In this document: in pieces, positions 35,571 to 43,256 of the stretch
Numbering within the stretch: the first letter of the stretch is position 1
How the letters are laid out: each line of letters begins with the position of its first letter
Assembly: GCF_014216315.1 (NCBI RefSeq)
Contig: NZ_CP045702.1
Location: 5,766,001 to 5,830,000 of the forward strand
Reading direction: 5' to 3'
DNA: 64,000 nucleotides
Source of the DNA: Streptomyces finlayi
GTDB lineage: Bacteria; Actinomycetota; Actinomycetes; Streptomycetales; Streptomycetaceae
Program-made: the position numbers and the translations under genes
Notes under the pieces: model-generated
Databases searched by the model: none
Told to the model about the DNA's origin: nothing
What the model saw: only the letters and a program-made list of their open reading frames with translations

Positions 35571-35571
35571 A

Positions 35572-35690
35572 CCCGCGGCGAGGCCGGCCCCGTACTTGCG
35601 TTCGTGGTCGATCGGGCTCTTGGAGTCGCACACGCTATATAGCCGACGGACGTTGTAGAAGTCGGTGATCCAGGTGGCGACCGGGCCTTT
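35572..35690 (-). pseudogene. 3' fragment of an IS3-family transposase
   Basis: Minus-strand frame GPVATWITDFYNVRRLYSVC then DSKSPIDHERKYG resembles the C-terminus of IS3-type rve integrases (I..FYNRRRLHSALG..SPxxFE). About 35 codons survive. It butts against an IS256 fragment, so at least two insertions have decayed here. Confidence 0.6.
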
Positions 35691-35786
35691 TGCCGGTTCC
35701 GGCTCCTGGTCTCTCTCCAGGACCCAAGGCCCTACCGGCCGACGATGTGAAACCAGCCGAGCAGCCACCAAAGCCGCAGGCCCTCG

Positions 35787-35809
35787 AATGATAGTTAGCT
35801 GGTATCATT
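35787..35809. promoter_or_regulatory. Palindrome AATGATA-N9-TATCATT before fic
   Basis: A perfect 7-bp inverted repeat in a strikingly AT-rich patch (35787-35793 and 35803-35809) ends five bases before the Fic ATG at 35815. Its position suggests an autoregulatory operator for fic or a binding site for a lost partner. Confidence 0.55.
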
Positions 35810-35814
35810 GAATC

Positions 35815-36957
35815 ATGCTGTATGAGACTCCCGCCCTCGACACTTCCGACATCAAGGTCCTGGAAGAGGTCGACGGCCTGCGCGAGCGGCTGCGTGACGC
35901 GGTGCAACACGCGCCGATGAAGTGGACACAGGATCTACGCAAGGCGCTGACCGCTAGTGCGATCGCGGCGTCGAACACCATCGAGGGCTACCAGGTCGAC
36001 GCCGAGGACGTAGCAGACCTGATGGACGGCGAACGCGAGGTAGACGCCAGCGAGGAAAACAAGGCGGAGACCCTCGCCTACCAACAGGCGATGACCTACA
36101 TCCAGTCGCTCCACGACGTCGAGGACTTCCGGTACAGCAAAGAACTGCTGAACGCTCTGCACTGGATGCTGCAGGGCCACCACCACCCGCAGCGCACCGC
36201 CGGGCAGTGGCGCAAGACTTCGATCCGGATCACCGTGCCCGGGGATGAGCTCGCCACCGACTACGACGGCCCGGATCCCGAGCTGGTGCCGGACCTGATG
36301 GCCGAGCTGGTGGACTGGCTCAACGACGGCGACACCGAGGGGCATTTCCTGATCAGGGCGGCGATGGCGCACCTGAACCTGGTGAAGATCCACCCGTGGT
36401 CCGACGGAAACGGCCGCATGTCCCGCTCCCTGCAGACTCTCCTGATCGCCCGCGGCGGCGTCCTGGCATCCGAGTTCTCCTCGATCGAGGAGTGGCTCGG
36501 AATGCCCGGCAACACCTGGGAGTACTACAAGGTGCTGCGGGAAGTCGGCGGCCCGGTGTACTCACCCGAGCGCGACACCCTGCCCTGGATCAAGTTCAAC
36601 CTGCGCGCCTACCACGAGCAGACGCAGCGGGTGCAGTACCGGGTCGACCGCTCCAACCAGGTGTGGCTCGAGCTGATGCAGCATGCCGAGGCGCACGGAA
36701 TCAGCGAGCGGCAGGTCACCGCTCTGCACGAGGTGGCCATGGTGAACCGGGTACGACGCTCGCGCTACGAACGGCAGGAAGCGATCAACACCCAGCAGGC
36801 GACCCGGGACCTGCAGGCATTGACGAAGGCCGGAGTGCTGACCGCGGTCGGGCAGACCAAGGGCCGCCACTACGTCGCGGGTCCGCAGTTCCCCCAGCAC
36901 GTCGTTGCGACCGCCCGCCGCCCACACCGCATCATCAACCCCTACACCGCTGCCTAG
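35815..36957 (+). CDS. fic: Fic-family protein AMPyltransferase (class II)
   Basis: 380 residues. The Fic motif HPWSDGNGRMSR (His193-Arg204) has the catalytic His and phosphate-binding loop. The inhibitory helix SNTIEG (Ser53-Glu57-Gly58) lies N-terminal, making it class II: the Glu can block ATP. A C-terminal winged-helix-like domain (VTALHEVAMVNRVRRSRYER ... ATRDLQALTKAGVLTAVG) may bind DNA or targets. Class II Fic proteins modify proteins with AMP. It sits between transposase scraps and the CYP125 locus without a separate antitoxin gene, and its AT-rich promoter stands out, both signs of acquisition. Confidence 0.92.
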   Translation: MLYETPALDTSDIKVLEEVDGLRERLRDAVQHAPMKWTQDLRKALTASAIAASNTIEGYQVDAEDVADLMDGEREVDASEENKAETLAYQQAMTYIQSLHDVEDFRYSKELLNALHWMLQGHHHPQRTAGQWRKTSIRITVPGDELATDYDGPDPELVPDLMAELVDWLNDGDTEGHFLIRAAMAHLNLVKIHPWSDGNGRMSRSLQTLLIARGGVLASEFSSIEEWLGMPGNTWEYYKVLREVGGPVYSPERDTLPWIKFNLRAYHEQTQRVQYRVDRSNQVWLELMQHAEAHGISERQVTALHEVAMVNRVRRSRYERQEAINTQQATRDLQALTKAGVLTAVGQTKGRHYVAGPQFPQHVVATARRPHRIINPYTAA

Positions 36958-37019
36958 TGCAGCAGGTCGCAAGTCCTTTTAGGGTTGAGGGTCCTGTGCT
37001 CGCTCACGCTTCGTGGACA

Positions 37020-38270
37020 CTAGAGCCTGCCGGTGCTGACCTGCAACTGCTTGATGCCGTTGAGCCAGGCCGAGCGCAGCCGCCGTGGCTCGCTCACCAG
37101 ACGCAGGTCCGGCAGCACGTCGGCGACGGCGTTGAAGATCAGGTTGATCTCCATCACGGCCAGGGACTTGCCCAGGCAGAAGTGCGGGCCGCCGCCGCCG
37201 AACCCGAGATGCGGGTTCGGATCGCGGGAGATGTCGAAGCGCTCGGGGTGATCGAAGACCTCGGGGTCGTTGTTGGCGGAGGAGTAGAACAGCCCGACCC
37301 GGTCCCCCTTCTTGATCCGCTGCCCGCCGAGCTCCAGGTCCTGCGTCGCGGTGCGCTGGAAGGAGACCACGGGGGTCGCCCAGCGGACGACCTCCTCGGC
37401 GGTCGTGGCCGGGCGCTCGCGCTTGTACAGCTCCCACTGCTCGGGGTGGGTGAGGAAGGCGTGCATCCCGTGGCTGATGGCATTACGGGTGGTCTCGTTG
37501 CCGGCGACGGCGAGCAGGATCACGAAGAAGCCGAACTCGTCGCCGGAGAGGTTCCCTTCGCCTTCCGCCGCGACGAGCTGGGACACGATGTCCTTGGCCG
37601 GGCACTCCTTGCGCGCCGCAGCCAGGTTCATGGCGTAGGAGACGATCTCCATGGCCGCCTCGGTGCCGACCTCCTCGGTGATCGCGTACTCGGGATCGTC
37701 GTACGCGGCCATCTTGTTGGACCAGTCGAAGATCTTGGACCGGTCCTCCTGGGGCACGCCGATGAGTTCGGCGATGGCCTGGAGGGGTAGTTCGACGGCG
37801 ATGTCGGTCACGAAGTCGAACGAGCCGTTCTCGTCCACGGCGGCGAGGGCGGTCTCGGCGATCGAGCGGGCGCGGTTGTGCAGGGCCTGCTCCAGGGAAC
37901 GTATCGCGCGGGGCGTGAAGCCGCGCTGGACGATCTGGCGGACCCGGGTGTGCTCGGGCGGGTCCATGTTCAGCATGATCAGCTTCTGGACCTCGATCTG
38001 GTCACGGCTGATCGTCTCGTTGAAGCGGATGACCGCGGTGTTGGTGTTCGAGGAGAAGAGTTCCGGGTGGGTGGAGACGTATCTGACGTCCGCGTGGCGC
38101 GTGACGGCCCAGTAGCCCTCGTCGTCGAAGCCGGAGATCCCGGCGGGCTGGGCGCACCACCAGACCGGTGCGGTCTCCCGCATCTCGGTGAACTCCGGGT
38201 GCGGCACCCGGGCTTGGAGCAGGTCGGGATCGGTGAAGTCGAACCCTTCGGGCAGATGGGGGCAGCGCAT
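37020..38270 (-). CDS. cyp125: CYP125-like cytochrome P450 (steroid C26/27 monooxygenase)
   Basis: Start at ATG 38270 (GAGAGGTGCCC upstream) gives 416 residues. Heme loop FGGGGPHFCLG with ligand Cys365; I-helix AVAGNETTRNAISHGM; ExxR in AEEVVRWATP. Beyond general P450 motifs, the chain follows CYP125 closely (LPEGFDFTDPDL, IEVQKLIMLNMDPPEHTR, RGFTPRAI, LPLQAIAELIGVPQEDR, ERLRS-like RRLRSAWLNGIK). CYP125 oxidises the terminal methyl of cholesterol or cholest-4-en-3-one to start side-chain degradation. It is divergent from a FadA5-like thiolase across two KstR-like boxes. Confidence 0.88.
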   Translation of the reverse strand: MRCPHLPEGFDFTDPDLLQARVPHPEFTEMRETAPVWWCAQPAGISGFDDEGYWAVTRHADVRYVSTHPELFSSNTNTAVIRFNETISRDQIEVQKLIMLNMDPPEHTRVRQIVQRGFTPRAIRSLEQALHNRARSIAETALAAVDENGSFDFVTDIAVELPLQAIAELIGVPQEDRSKIFDWSNKMAAYDDPEYAITEEVGTEAAMEIVSYAMNLAAARKECPAKDIVSQLVAAEGEGNLSGDEFGFFVILLAVAGNETTRNAISHGMHAFLTHPEQWELYKRERPATTAEEVVRWATPVVSFQRTATQDLELGGQRIKKGDRVGLFYSSANNDPEVFDHPERFDISRDPNPHLGFGGGGPHFCLGKSLAVMEINLIFNAVADVLPDLRLVSEPRRLRSAWLNGIKQLQVSTGRL

Positions 38271-38337
38271 GGGCACCTCTCCACTCCAGGTCTGGCAGCG
38301 AACTGTCTGACGGCCCATCAGAAGTTGCCCGAAAGGT

Positions 38338-38351
38338 AGTAACGAGTTCTA
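38338..38351. promoter_or_regulatory. KstR-like operator near the CYP125 gene
   Basis: AGTAACGAGTTCTA matches the KstR consensus TnnAACnnGTTnnA at all fixed positions except the first. The symmetric core AACGAGTT is at 38341-38348, 68 bp before the CYP125 start. Confidence 0.55.
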
Positions 38352-38481
38352 CAAATCGCAAGAGCCGTGGCCGGATCTGTTGCCCAGCACGGTACGCCGC
38401 GCGTAACGGAGTGCGTGCCGCGTGCGCAAGGTGGGTGCACGCCCCTTGCGTACCCGGGGTAAGGGTCATAAGACTGCTACA

Positions 38482-38503
38482 GAACTAGAACGCGTACTAG
38501 TTC
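38482..38503. promoter_or_regulatory. KstR-like operator near the thiolase gene
   Basis: A perfect 7-bp inverted repeat GAACTAG-N8-CTAGTTC (38482-38488 and 38497-38503). It contains TAGAACGCGTACTA, which fits the KstR consensus TnnAACnnGTTnnA with one mismatch. It lies about 53 bp before the thiolase ATG. Confidence 0.6.
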
Positions 38504-38555
38504 CTTCCGTGGGTGCCGGGACGCCCCAGCGGAAGTGCGAGGAGAGGACGAGCTC

Positions 38556-39725
38556 ATGGCCGCGGAACCCGTCATCGTCGAAGCCGTACGCACCCCCATC
38601 GGCAAGCGCGGGGGCGCGCTCGCCAATCTGCATCCCGCCTATCTGCTGGGCGAGACCTACCGTGAACTGCTGGGCCGCACCGGGATTCACGCCGACTGCG
38701 TCGAGCAGATCGTCGGCGGTACGGTCACCCACGCCGGCGAACAGTCCATGAACCCGGCGCGCAACGCGTGGCTGGCCGTGGGCCTCCCCTACGAGACCGC
38801 CGCCACCACCGTGGACTGCCAGTGCGGCTCCTCGCAACAGGCATCGCACATGGTCGCCAACATGGTCGCGGCCGGGGTCATCGACGTCGGCATCAGCTGC
38901 GGCGTCGAGGCGATGTCGCGCGTGCCGCTGGGCAGCGGCTCCAAGCACGGGCCGGGCAAGCCCTGGCCGGACGAGTGGAACGTGGACCTGCCCAACCAGT
39001 TCGAGGCCGCCGAACGCATCGCCCGGAAACGTGGCCTCTCCCGCGAGAACGTCGACTCGCTGGGCCTGCTCTCGCAGGAGCGGGCGGCGGAGGCCTGGGC
39101 CGAGGAACGCTTCAAGCGCGAGACGTACGCGGTCCAGGTGCCCACCACCGAGGAGGAACAGGCCGCGGGGCAGGGCATGTGGCGGCTCGTCGACCGTGAC
39201 GAGGGGCTGCGGGACACCACCATGGAGGGCCTCGGCGGCCTCAAGCCGGTCATGCCGACCGCGATCCACACGGCGGGCAACGCCTCGCAGATATCCGACG
39301 GTGCCTGCGCCATCATGTGGGCGTCCAAGCGCATGGCGCGCGCCCTCAAGCTCAAGCCGCGCGCCCGGATCGTCGCCCAGGCCCTGGTCGGCTCGGACCC
39401 GCACTTCCACCTCGACGGCCCGATCGACGCGACCCGCGCGGTCCTTGGCAAGGCGGGCATGTCCCTGAAGGACATCGACCTCGTCGAGATCAACGAGGCC
39501 TTCGCCTCGGTGGTGTTGAGCTGGGCGCAGGTGTTCGGCCAGGACCTGGAGAAGGTCAACGTGAACGGCGGAGCGATCGCCCTCGGCCATCCGGTCGGCG
39601 CCACGGGTGCCCGGCTCATCACCACGGCCCTGCACGAACTGGAGCGCCGGGACAAGGAGTTCGCGCTCATCACGATGTGCGCGGGCGGCGCGCTGGCCAC
39701 GGGGACGATCATTCAGCGGCTCTGA
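38556..39725 (+). CDS. fadA5: FadA5-like steroid 3-ketoacyl-CoA thiolase
   Basis: 389 residues from ATG 38556 (GGAGAGGACGAGCTC). Thiolase catalytic residues: nucleophile Cys90 in VDCQCGSSQQ, His in ALGHPVGATGAR, Cys375 in ITMCAGGA, and NEAFA in VEINEAFASVVL. The chain resembles M. tuberculosis FadA5 (Rv3546), adjacent to CYP125 (Rv3545c), which cleaves acetyl-CoA from the cholesterol side chain. The same pairing here, though divergent, supports sterol side-chain degradation. Confidence 0.85.
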   Translation: MAAEPVIVEAVRTPIGKRGGALANLHPAYLLGETYRELLGRTGIHADCVEQIVGGTVTHAGEQSMNPARNAWLAVGLPYETAATTVDCQCGSSQQASHMVANMVAAGVIDVGISCGVEAMSRVPLGSGSKHGPGKPWPDEWNVDLPNQFEAAERIARKRGLSRENVDSLGLLSQERAAEAWAEERFKRETYAVQVPTTEEEQAAGQGMWRLVDRDEGLRDTTMEGLGGLKPVMPTAIHTAGNASQISDGACAIMWASKRMARALKLKPRARIVAQALVGSDPHFHLDGPIDATRAVLGKAGMSLKDIDLVEINEAFASVVLSWAQVFGQDLEKVNVNGGAIALGHPVGATGARLITTALHELERRDKEFALITMCAGGALATGTIIQRL

Positions 39726-39757
39726 GACCGCCCCGGTCCCGGGCAGGGAGCACCGAC

Positions 39758-39802
39758 GGACGCGCCGCCGTCCCTCCCGGGGAGGGGAACGGCGGCGCGT
39801 CC
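39758..39802 (+). terminator. Intrinsic terminator of the thiolase gene
   Basis: A 14-bp stem (GGACGCGCCGCCGT and complement, 39758-39771 and 39789-39802) plus an inner CCCTCCC/GGGAGGG stem with one bulge, starting 33 bp after the stop. Confidence 0.8.
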
Positions 39803-39894
39803 GGGAGGTGCGGCCGGGCTTCCGGCGAAGGTCAGGAGCGCGAACCGGAGTCGGGGCGAATGTCCTGATCGGCCATCTGCTGAGCCGCCAGTCT

Positions 39895-40245
39895 CAATCA
39901 TTGCCCTCGACTCCACCGTGTTGAGCGCCAGTTGGCGCATCGCCTCGATGTAGTACCTATTCTCGCGGACATCCCTGGGACGCTTCTGGAACGTCATTCC
40001 CGTCATGGAATCGAACGCGGTGAGGGGCTTCTCGTCTGCCCCGCCGAACTCCAGGAGATGCAGCGGGTGTGTCGGTGGAACGGGAGCTGTGAAGGGTACG
40101 ACTCGCAGGCTGATGGCGTGGAGGGCTTCATCCTCGATCAGTGAGTCGAGCTGCTCCAGCATGATGCTTCTGCCGCCGGCGCGCTGGGTCGGAGCAGCTT
40201 CGCTGAAGATGAACTCGAATTCAACGGGGTTCGGCCTGGTGAAGA
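39895..40245 (-). pseudogene. C-terminal fragment of a Scr1/DUF5753-type regulator
   Basis: Minus-strand frame: FIFSEAAPTQRAGGRSIMLE, QLDSLIEDEALHAISLRVVP, PTHPLHLLEFGGADEKPLTA, RPRDVRENRYYIEAMRQLAL. This is the DUF5753 sensory domain of the HTH (Scr1-type) regulators paired with DUF397 proteins. The N-terminal XRE helix-turn-helix and start are missing, and the C-terminal end runs on without a proper stop. A remnant of a DUF397/HTH pair. Confidence 0.65.
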
Positions 40246-40252
40246 GCCGACG

Positions 40253-40492
40253 CCGATTGCGGCGCAGCTCAACAGAACGGACTCGGGCCCCATCACGACG
40301 ATGGCCGGTAAGTCGATCCCCGGCTTCGATCAGCTTGCAAAGCTCTGGCCGGAGCGGGCACCGCTGGGATGGGATACCTCCGACGCCACGTCCGTCGCGG
40401 ACACGGTGGCCTTCCTCCTCGGTGACGACTCGCACGCCATCACGGGTCAGGTCATCCATGTCGACGGTGGGTTCACGGCCGTCGGTGCCTGA
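40253..40492 (+). pseudogene. 3' fragment of an enoyl-ACP reductase (FabI/SDR)
   Basis: Frame reads DSGPITTMAGKSIPGFDQLA then KLWPERAPLGWDTSDATSVA and DDSHAITGQVIHVDGGFTAV before the stop. It is the last 75-80 residues of a FabI-type SDR (..AGPIRTMAAKSIPGF..RAPLGW...TGqvihVDGG). The catalytic Tyr and NADH fold are absent. It faces the DUF5753 relic, so this 850-bp gap holds two opposed gene stumps. Confidence 0.72.
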
Positions 40493-40518
40493 ACAAGCCG
40501 ACGCGAAGGGCCCGGCGC

Positions 40519-40560
40519 CACGAGGTCCCCGACCGGAGTTGTCCGGTCGGGGACCTCGTG
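40519..40560. terminator. Perfect 18-bp hairpin
   Basis: CACGAGGTCCCCGACCGG (40519-40536) and its complement (40543-40560) around AGTTGT. It is downstream of the minus-strand transglycosylase gene (40579) and of the plus-strand FabI fragment, so it could serve both directions. Confidence 0.85.
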
Positions 40561-40578
40561 TGAGTTTTGGGCTGTGGG

Positions 40579-41016
40579 TCAGTACCAGCCGTTGGACTGC
40601 CAGAAGTCCCAGGCGCCGCACGGGCTGCCGTAGCGGTCCTCCATGTAGTCGACGCCCCACTCGATCTGGGTCTTGGCGTTGGTCTGCCAGTCCGAGCCCG
40701 CCGAGGCCATCTTCGAGCCGGGCAGGGCCTGGACCAGGCCGTAGGCGCCCGAGGAGGCGTTGGACGCGTTGACGTCCCAGTCGCTCTCGTGATCGACGAT
40801 CTTGTCGAAGCACGTGTACTGGGCGTTGTCGTCGATCATCTTCTTCGCCGTGGCCTGGGCGCTCGCGGCGGTCGTCGGGGCAGCGGCCGGGGCGGCCGTC
40901 GCCGGGGTGACGGCCAGGGCCAGACCGGTGGCGCCCAACAGTACGGTCGCGCCGGCGGCGGCGGCCTTACGGCGGGCGGAGCGGGGCTGGGCGAGCATGC
41001 GACGGGCGAACGACAC
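40579..41016 (-). CDS. Secreted transglycosylase-like (SLT/lysozyme-like) protein
   Basis: 145 residues with a signal peptide (RRKAAAAGATVLLGATGLAL, cleavage after ATA) and a lysozyme-like domain: FDKIVDHESDWDVNASNASS, then GAYGLVQALPGSKMASAG, IEWGVDYMEDRYGSPCGAWD and FWQSNGWY. The catalytic Glu is in HESDW. This is the short Streptomyces form of peptidoglycan lytic enzymes related to Rpf/SLT. Two cysteines (TCFDK, SPCGA) can form a disulfide. Confidence 0.87.
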   Translation of the reverse strand: MSFARRMLAQPRSARRKAAAAGATVLLGATGLALAVTPATAAPAAAPTTAASAQATAKKMIDDNAQYTCFDKIVDHESDWDVNASNASSGAYGLVQALPGSKMASAGSDWQTNAKTQIEWGVDYMEDRYGSPCGAWDFWQSNGWY

Positions 41017-41356
41017 GTAGAGACCTCACGTCGGGAACGGGGGAGTCGCGGCCGGTCCGAGTGGTGCGGGACCGGTACTCGTCGACCGTGACCCGTTCGT
41101 ACGGGGTCCGCGGTGTCCGGCGACGTGATCCATTGTCAGCGAGCCCGACCGGCCTCCGCAACGACCCCGAGTACGGCCCCGCCTCGGAGGAAGGGTCCGA
41201 AGTCCCGAGCCGGGGGCGGGCCAGGGAGGCGCGGGCGTGGTTCCGGGGCTACTAACGCCGGTCGTGGAGGACCAAGGGCCTGTGGCATCCTTCACCCCTT
41301 CGGGACCTCGAATGTGACCTGGGCCTCGGAGGTGGGGGCGGGCGCTCGCTCGGGTG
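41017..41356. other. Intergenic stretch with a short tail homology to the ECF S-component gene
   Basis: No full gene. At 41298-41333 the minus strand reads EAQVTFEVPKG followed by a stop, with 31 of 34 bases (after the first few) identical to the end of the ECF S-component gene (EAQVTFEVPKE, 53900-53935). It may be a shared gene tail or a small duplicated end. Confidence 0.45.
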
Positions 41357-41560
41357 TCAGGCGGAGTCCAGCAGGCGGTCCTGTTCCTGATCGGCGACGG
41401 GCTCGCCGGAGGAGGGGAGCAGTTGCGGGATGCCGTCGACGATCGGATAGCGGCGTCGCAGGCGCGGGTTGTAGAGAGCGTCGCCGTTCTCTTCGAGGAT
41501 CAGCGGACCCTTGTCGAGCGGACAGGCGAGGATCTTCAGCAGCGGGTTGTCAGGCTTCAT
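41357..41560 (-). CDS. Trm112-family small protein
   Basis: 67 residues, MKPDNPLLKILACPLDKGPL ... LYNPRLRRRYPIVDGIPQLL. This is the Trm112/YcaR pattern (LaCP.c.g.L...i.....yPi.dgiP.ll). Trm112 proteins stabilise or activate methyltransferases. The start overlaps the upstream DMT transporter by 11 bp. In this operon it may be a partner for one of the two SAM methyltransferases. Confidence 0.9.
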   Translation of the reverse strand: MKPDNPLLKILACPLDKGPLILEENGDALYNPRLRRRYPIVDGIPQLLPSSGEPVADQEQDRLLDSA

Positions 41561-42461
41561 GGCCGGCTTCCTTCGATGTGGGGGTGTCCGTGTCGTGTCG
41601 CGGCAGGGTGAGCAGGACCGTCAGGGCCAGCACGGTGCCGCCGATGCGCAGTAACAGCCGCAGTGGGTCCTCCGGCAGCGGCTCGTCGAACGCGATCGTG
41701 CCGCTGACGATGGTGAACACACAGGTCACCGTCGAGCACACCGGGACGATCAGGGACGCCCGGCAGCGCTGCAGTGCGGTCTGCGACAGCACCAGTCCGC
41801 TGAACCCTGTGACCAGCAGAAGGTACGGGTAGGGGCTGGCGAACAGGCCCGCCACGGAGCCCTTGAGGTCTGCGGTGTCCACGTGTCCGGAGACTCCCTT
41901 GATGGCGAGCGAGCTGACCCCGTAGAGCAGACCGATCGCCACCGCGTACGCCACTCCGGTGGTCGGCTGCCGGTGACGCCGGCGGGCGCGGCGTTCCGCA
42001 GCCGCGTACAGGGCCAGTCCGGCCGCGAGTGTCGGCACGCACAGTGCCAGCAGGATGCCCGCGGGCGCGCTGCGGCTGACCTCCTCCTCGCTCCCGTACA
42101 GAGAGGACACCACCATGACCAGTGCCAGCCCGATGACCGCCACCGCGCGCCGCTCACGGCCGGAGGGGCGCTCACCGAGCACCACCGACGAGAGCACCAG
42201 CAGGAGGACGAGACCGGAAAGGAACAGACCCTGGGCGGCGGCGATCGGCAGGGAGCGGTAGACGGCCAGTTGGGCGCCGAACCCCAGGGCGAGCGCCATG
42301 GCCCCGCAGATCCACAGGGGCCGGCGGGCCAGCAGGAGCAGGGCCCGGCCCGGCTGTGCCGCACTCAGCGCCGGCATGCCGGCCAGCGCACGCTTCTCCA
42401 GGACGAAGCCGGTGCTGTAGAGCACGTTCGCCACCAGCGCGGCGGCTACTCCCCACACCAC
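41550..42461 (-). CDS. EamA/DMT-family membrane transporter
   Basis: 303 residues with ten hydrophobic helices in two EamA-like halves (VLYSTGFVLEKRALAGMPAL; AQGLFLSGLVLLLVLSSVVL; YAVAIGLLYGVSSLAIKGVS; VPVCSTVTCVFTIVSGTIAF). Related DMT proteins export metabolites or flip lipid-linked sugars. Its position inside a glycosyltransferase/methyltransferase operon, 3 bp after one gene and overlapping the next, favours a role in exporting or flipping the operon's product. Confidence 0.83.
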   Translation of the reverse strand: MVWGVAAALVANVLYSTGFVLEKRALAGMPALSAAQPGRALLLLARRPLWICGAMALALGFGAQLAVYRSLPIAAAQGLFLSGLVLLLVLSSVVLGERPSGRERRAVAVIGLALVMVVSSLYGSEEEVSRSAPAGILLALCVPTLAAGLALYAAAERRARRRHRQPTTGVAYAVAIGLLYGVSSLAIKGVSGHVDTADLKGSVAGLFASPYPYLLLVTGFSGLVLSQTALQRCRASLIVPVCSTVTCVFTIVSGTIAFDEPLPEDPLRLLLRIGGTVLALTVLLTLPRHDTDTPTSKEAGHEA

Positions 42462-42464
42462 GGG

Positions 42465-43256
42465 CTACACCTTTCTCGCGTGCACAAGGAGGATGGACGC
42501 GAGGGACGGCAGCCGGCAGGCCATCCGGTCCAGAGTCCGGAGCGGGCGCGGCACTCCGTGGAACGGTGCACCGGCGACCTTCACCACCTCGAACCCGCAC
42601 GCCGCCACGAACTCGCGCAACGCGCGTGCCGTGTAAAGGCGCAGATGGCCGACCACCTGGCTGCCCGGCCTGCCGTGGATGTGGCGCAGACTCACCTCGG
42701 AGAACACCGGCTGGACTCCGGCGAGCAGGAGTCCGCGGTTGTACCAGGCGGCGAGGTTGGGGGTGGAGAGCATCAGATGCCCACCTGGCCGCAGCACGCG
42801 GTGCAGTTCGTCGAGGGCGCTGTCGGGGTCGACGAGATGCTCGACGACCTCGCTGAAGAGCACGGCGTCAGCGCTTCCGGAGGCGAACGGCAGCCCGCCG
42901 TCCGTCAGTTCACCGCGGACGACCTGGCTCAGGCGCGGCGCCGCCCGGAGCAGCGCGCCCTGCGACCAGTCGACTCCCACGACGCGGTGCCCGTTCAGTT
43001 CTCGGGCGGCGATCGCGGCGGCCGAGCCGTCACCGCAGCCCACGTCGAGCACGGTCGCGGCCGGACGGCCGGCGCTGACGGGCCCGAGGGCCTCGGCGAG
43101 CATCCGGGCCTGGCGCAGCGTACGGGCCTCGCCGGAGGCGACGGGGACGGCGGGGTCCTCGTAGAAGTCCCGCAGCCCGGGAGCGGACGGGGCCGGCGAA
43201 GGTACGGTCGGCTCCGCCGAGTTCCTGGCGGCTGAGCAGTGGGGGGAGAGGGTCAT
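42465..43256 (-). CDS. Class I SAM-dependent methyltransferase (Methyltransf_11)
   Basis: ATG 43256 overlaps the preceding gene's stop (ATGA); 263 residues. SAM motif I is ATVLDVGCGDGSAAAIAARE, acidic residue in HRVVGVDWSQGALL, motif in DAVLFSEVVEHLVDPDSALD, and LHRVLRPGGHLMLSTPNLAA. The substrate is unknown: probably a sugar or lipid intermediate of the operon. Confidence 0.86.
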   Translation of the reverse strand: MTLSPHCSAARNSAEPTVPSPAPSAPGLRDFYEDPAVPVASGEARTLRQARMLAEALGPVSAGRPAATVLDVGCGDGSAAAIAARELNGHRVVGVDWSQGALLRAAPRLSQVVRGELTDGGLPFASGSADAVLFSEVVEHLVDPDSALDELHRVLRPGGHLMLSTPNLAAWYNRGLLLAGVQPVFSEVSLRHIHGRPGSQVVGHLRLYTARALREFVAACGFEVVKVAGAPFHGVPRPLRTLDRMACRLPSLASILLVHARKV

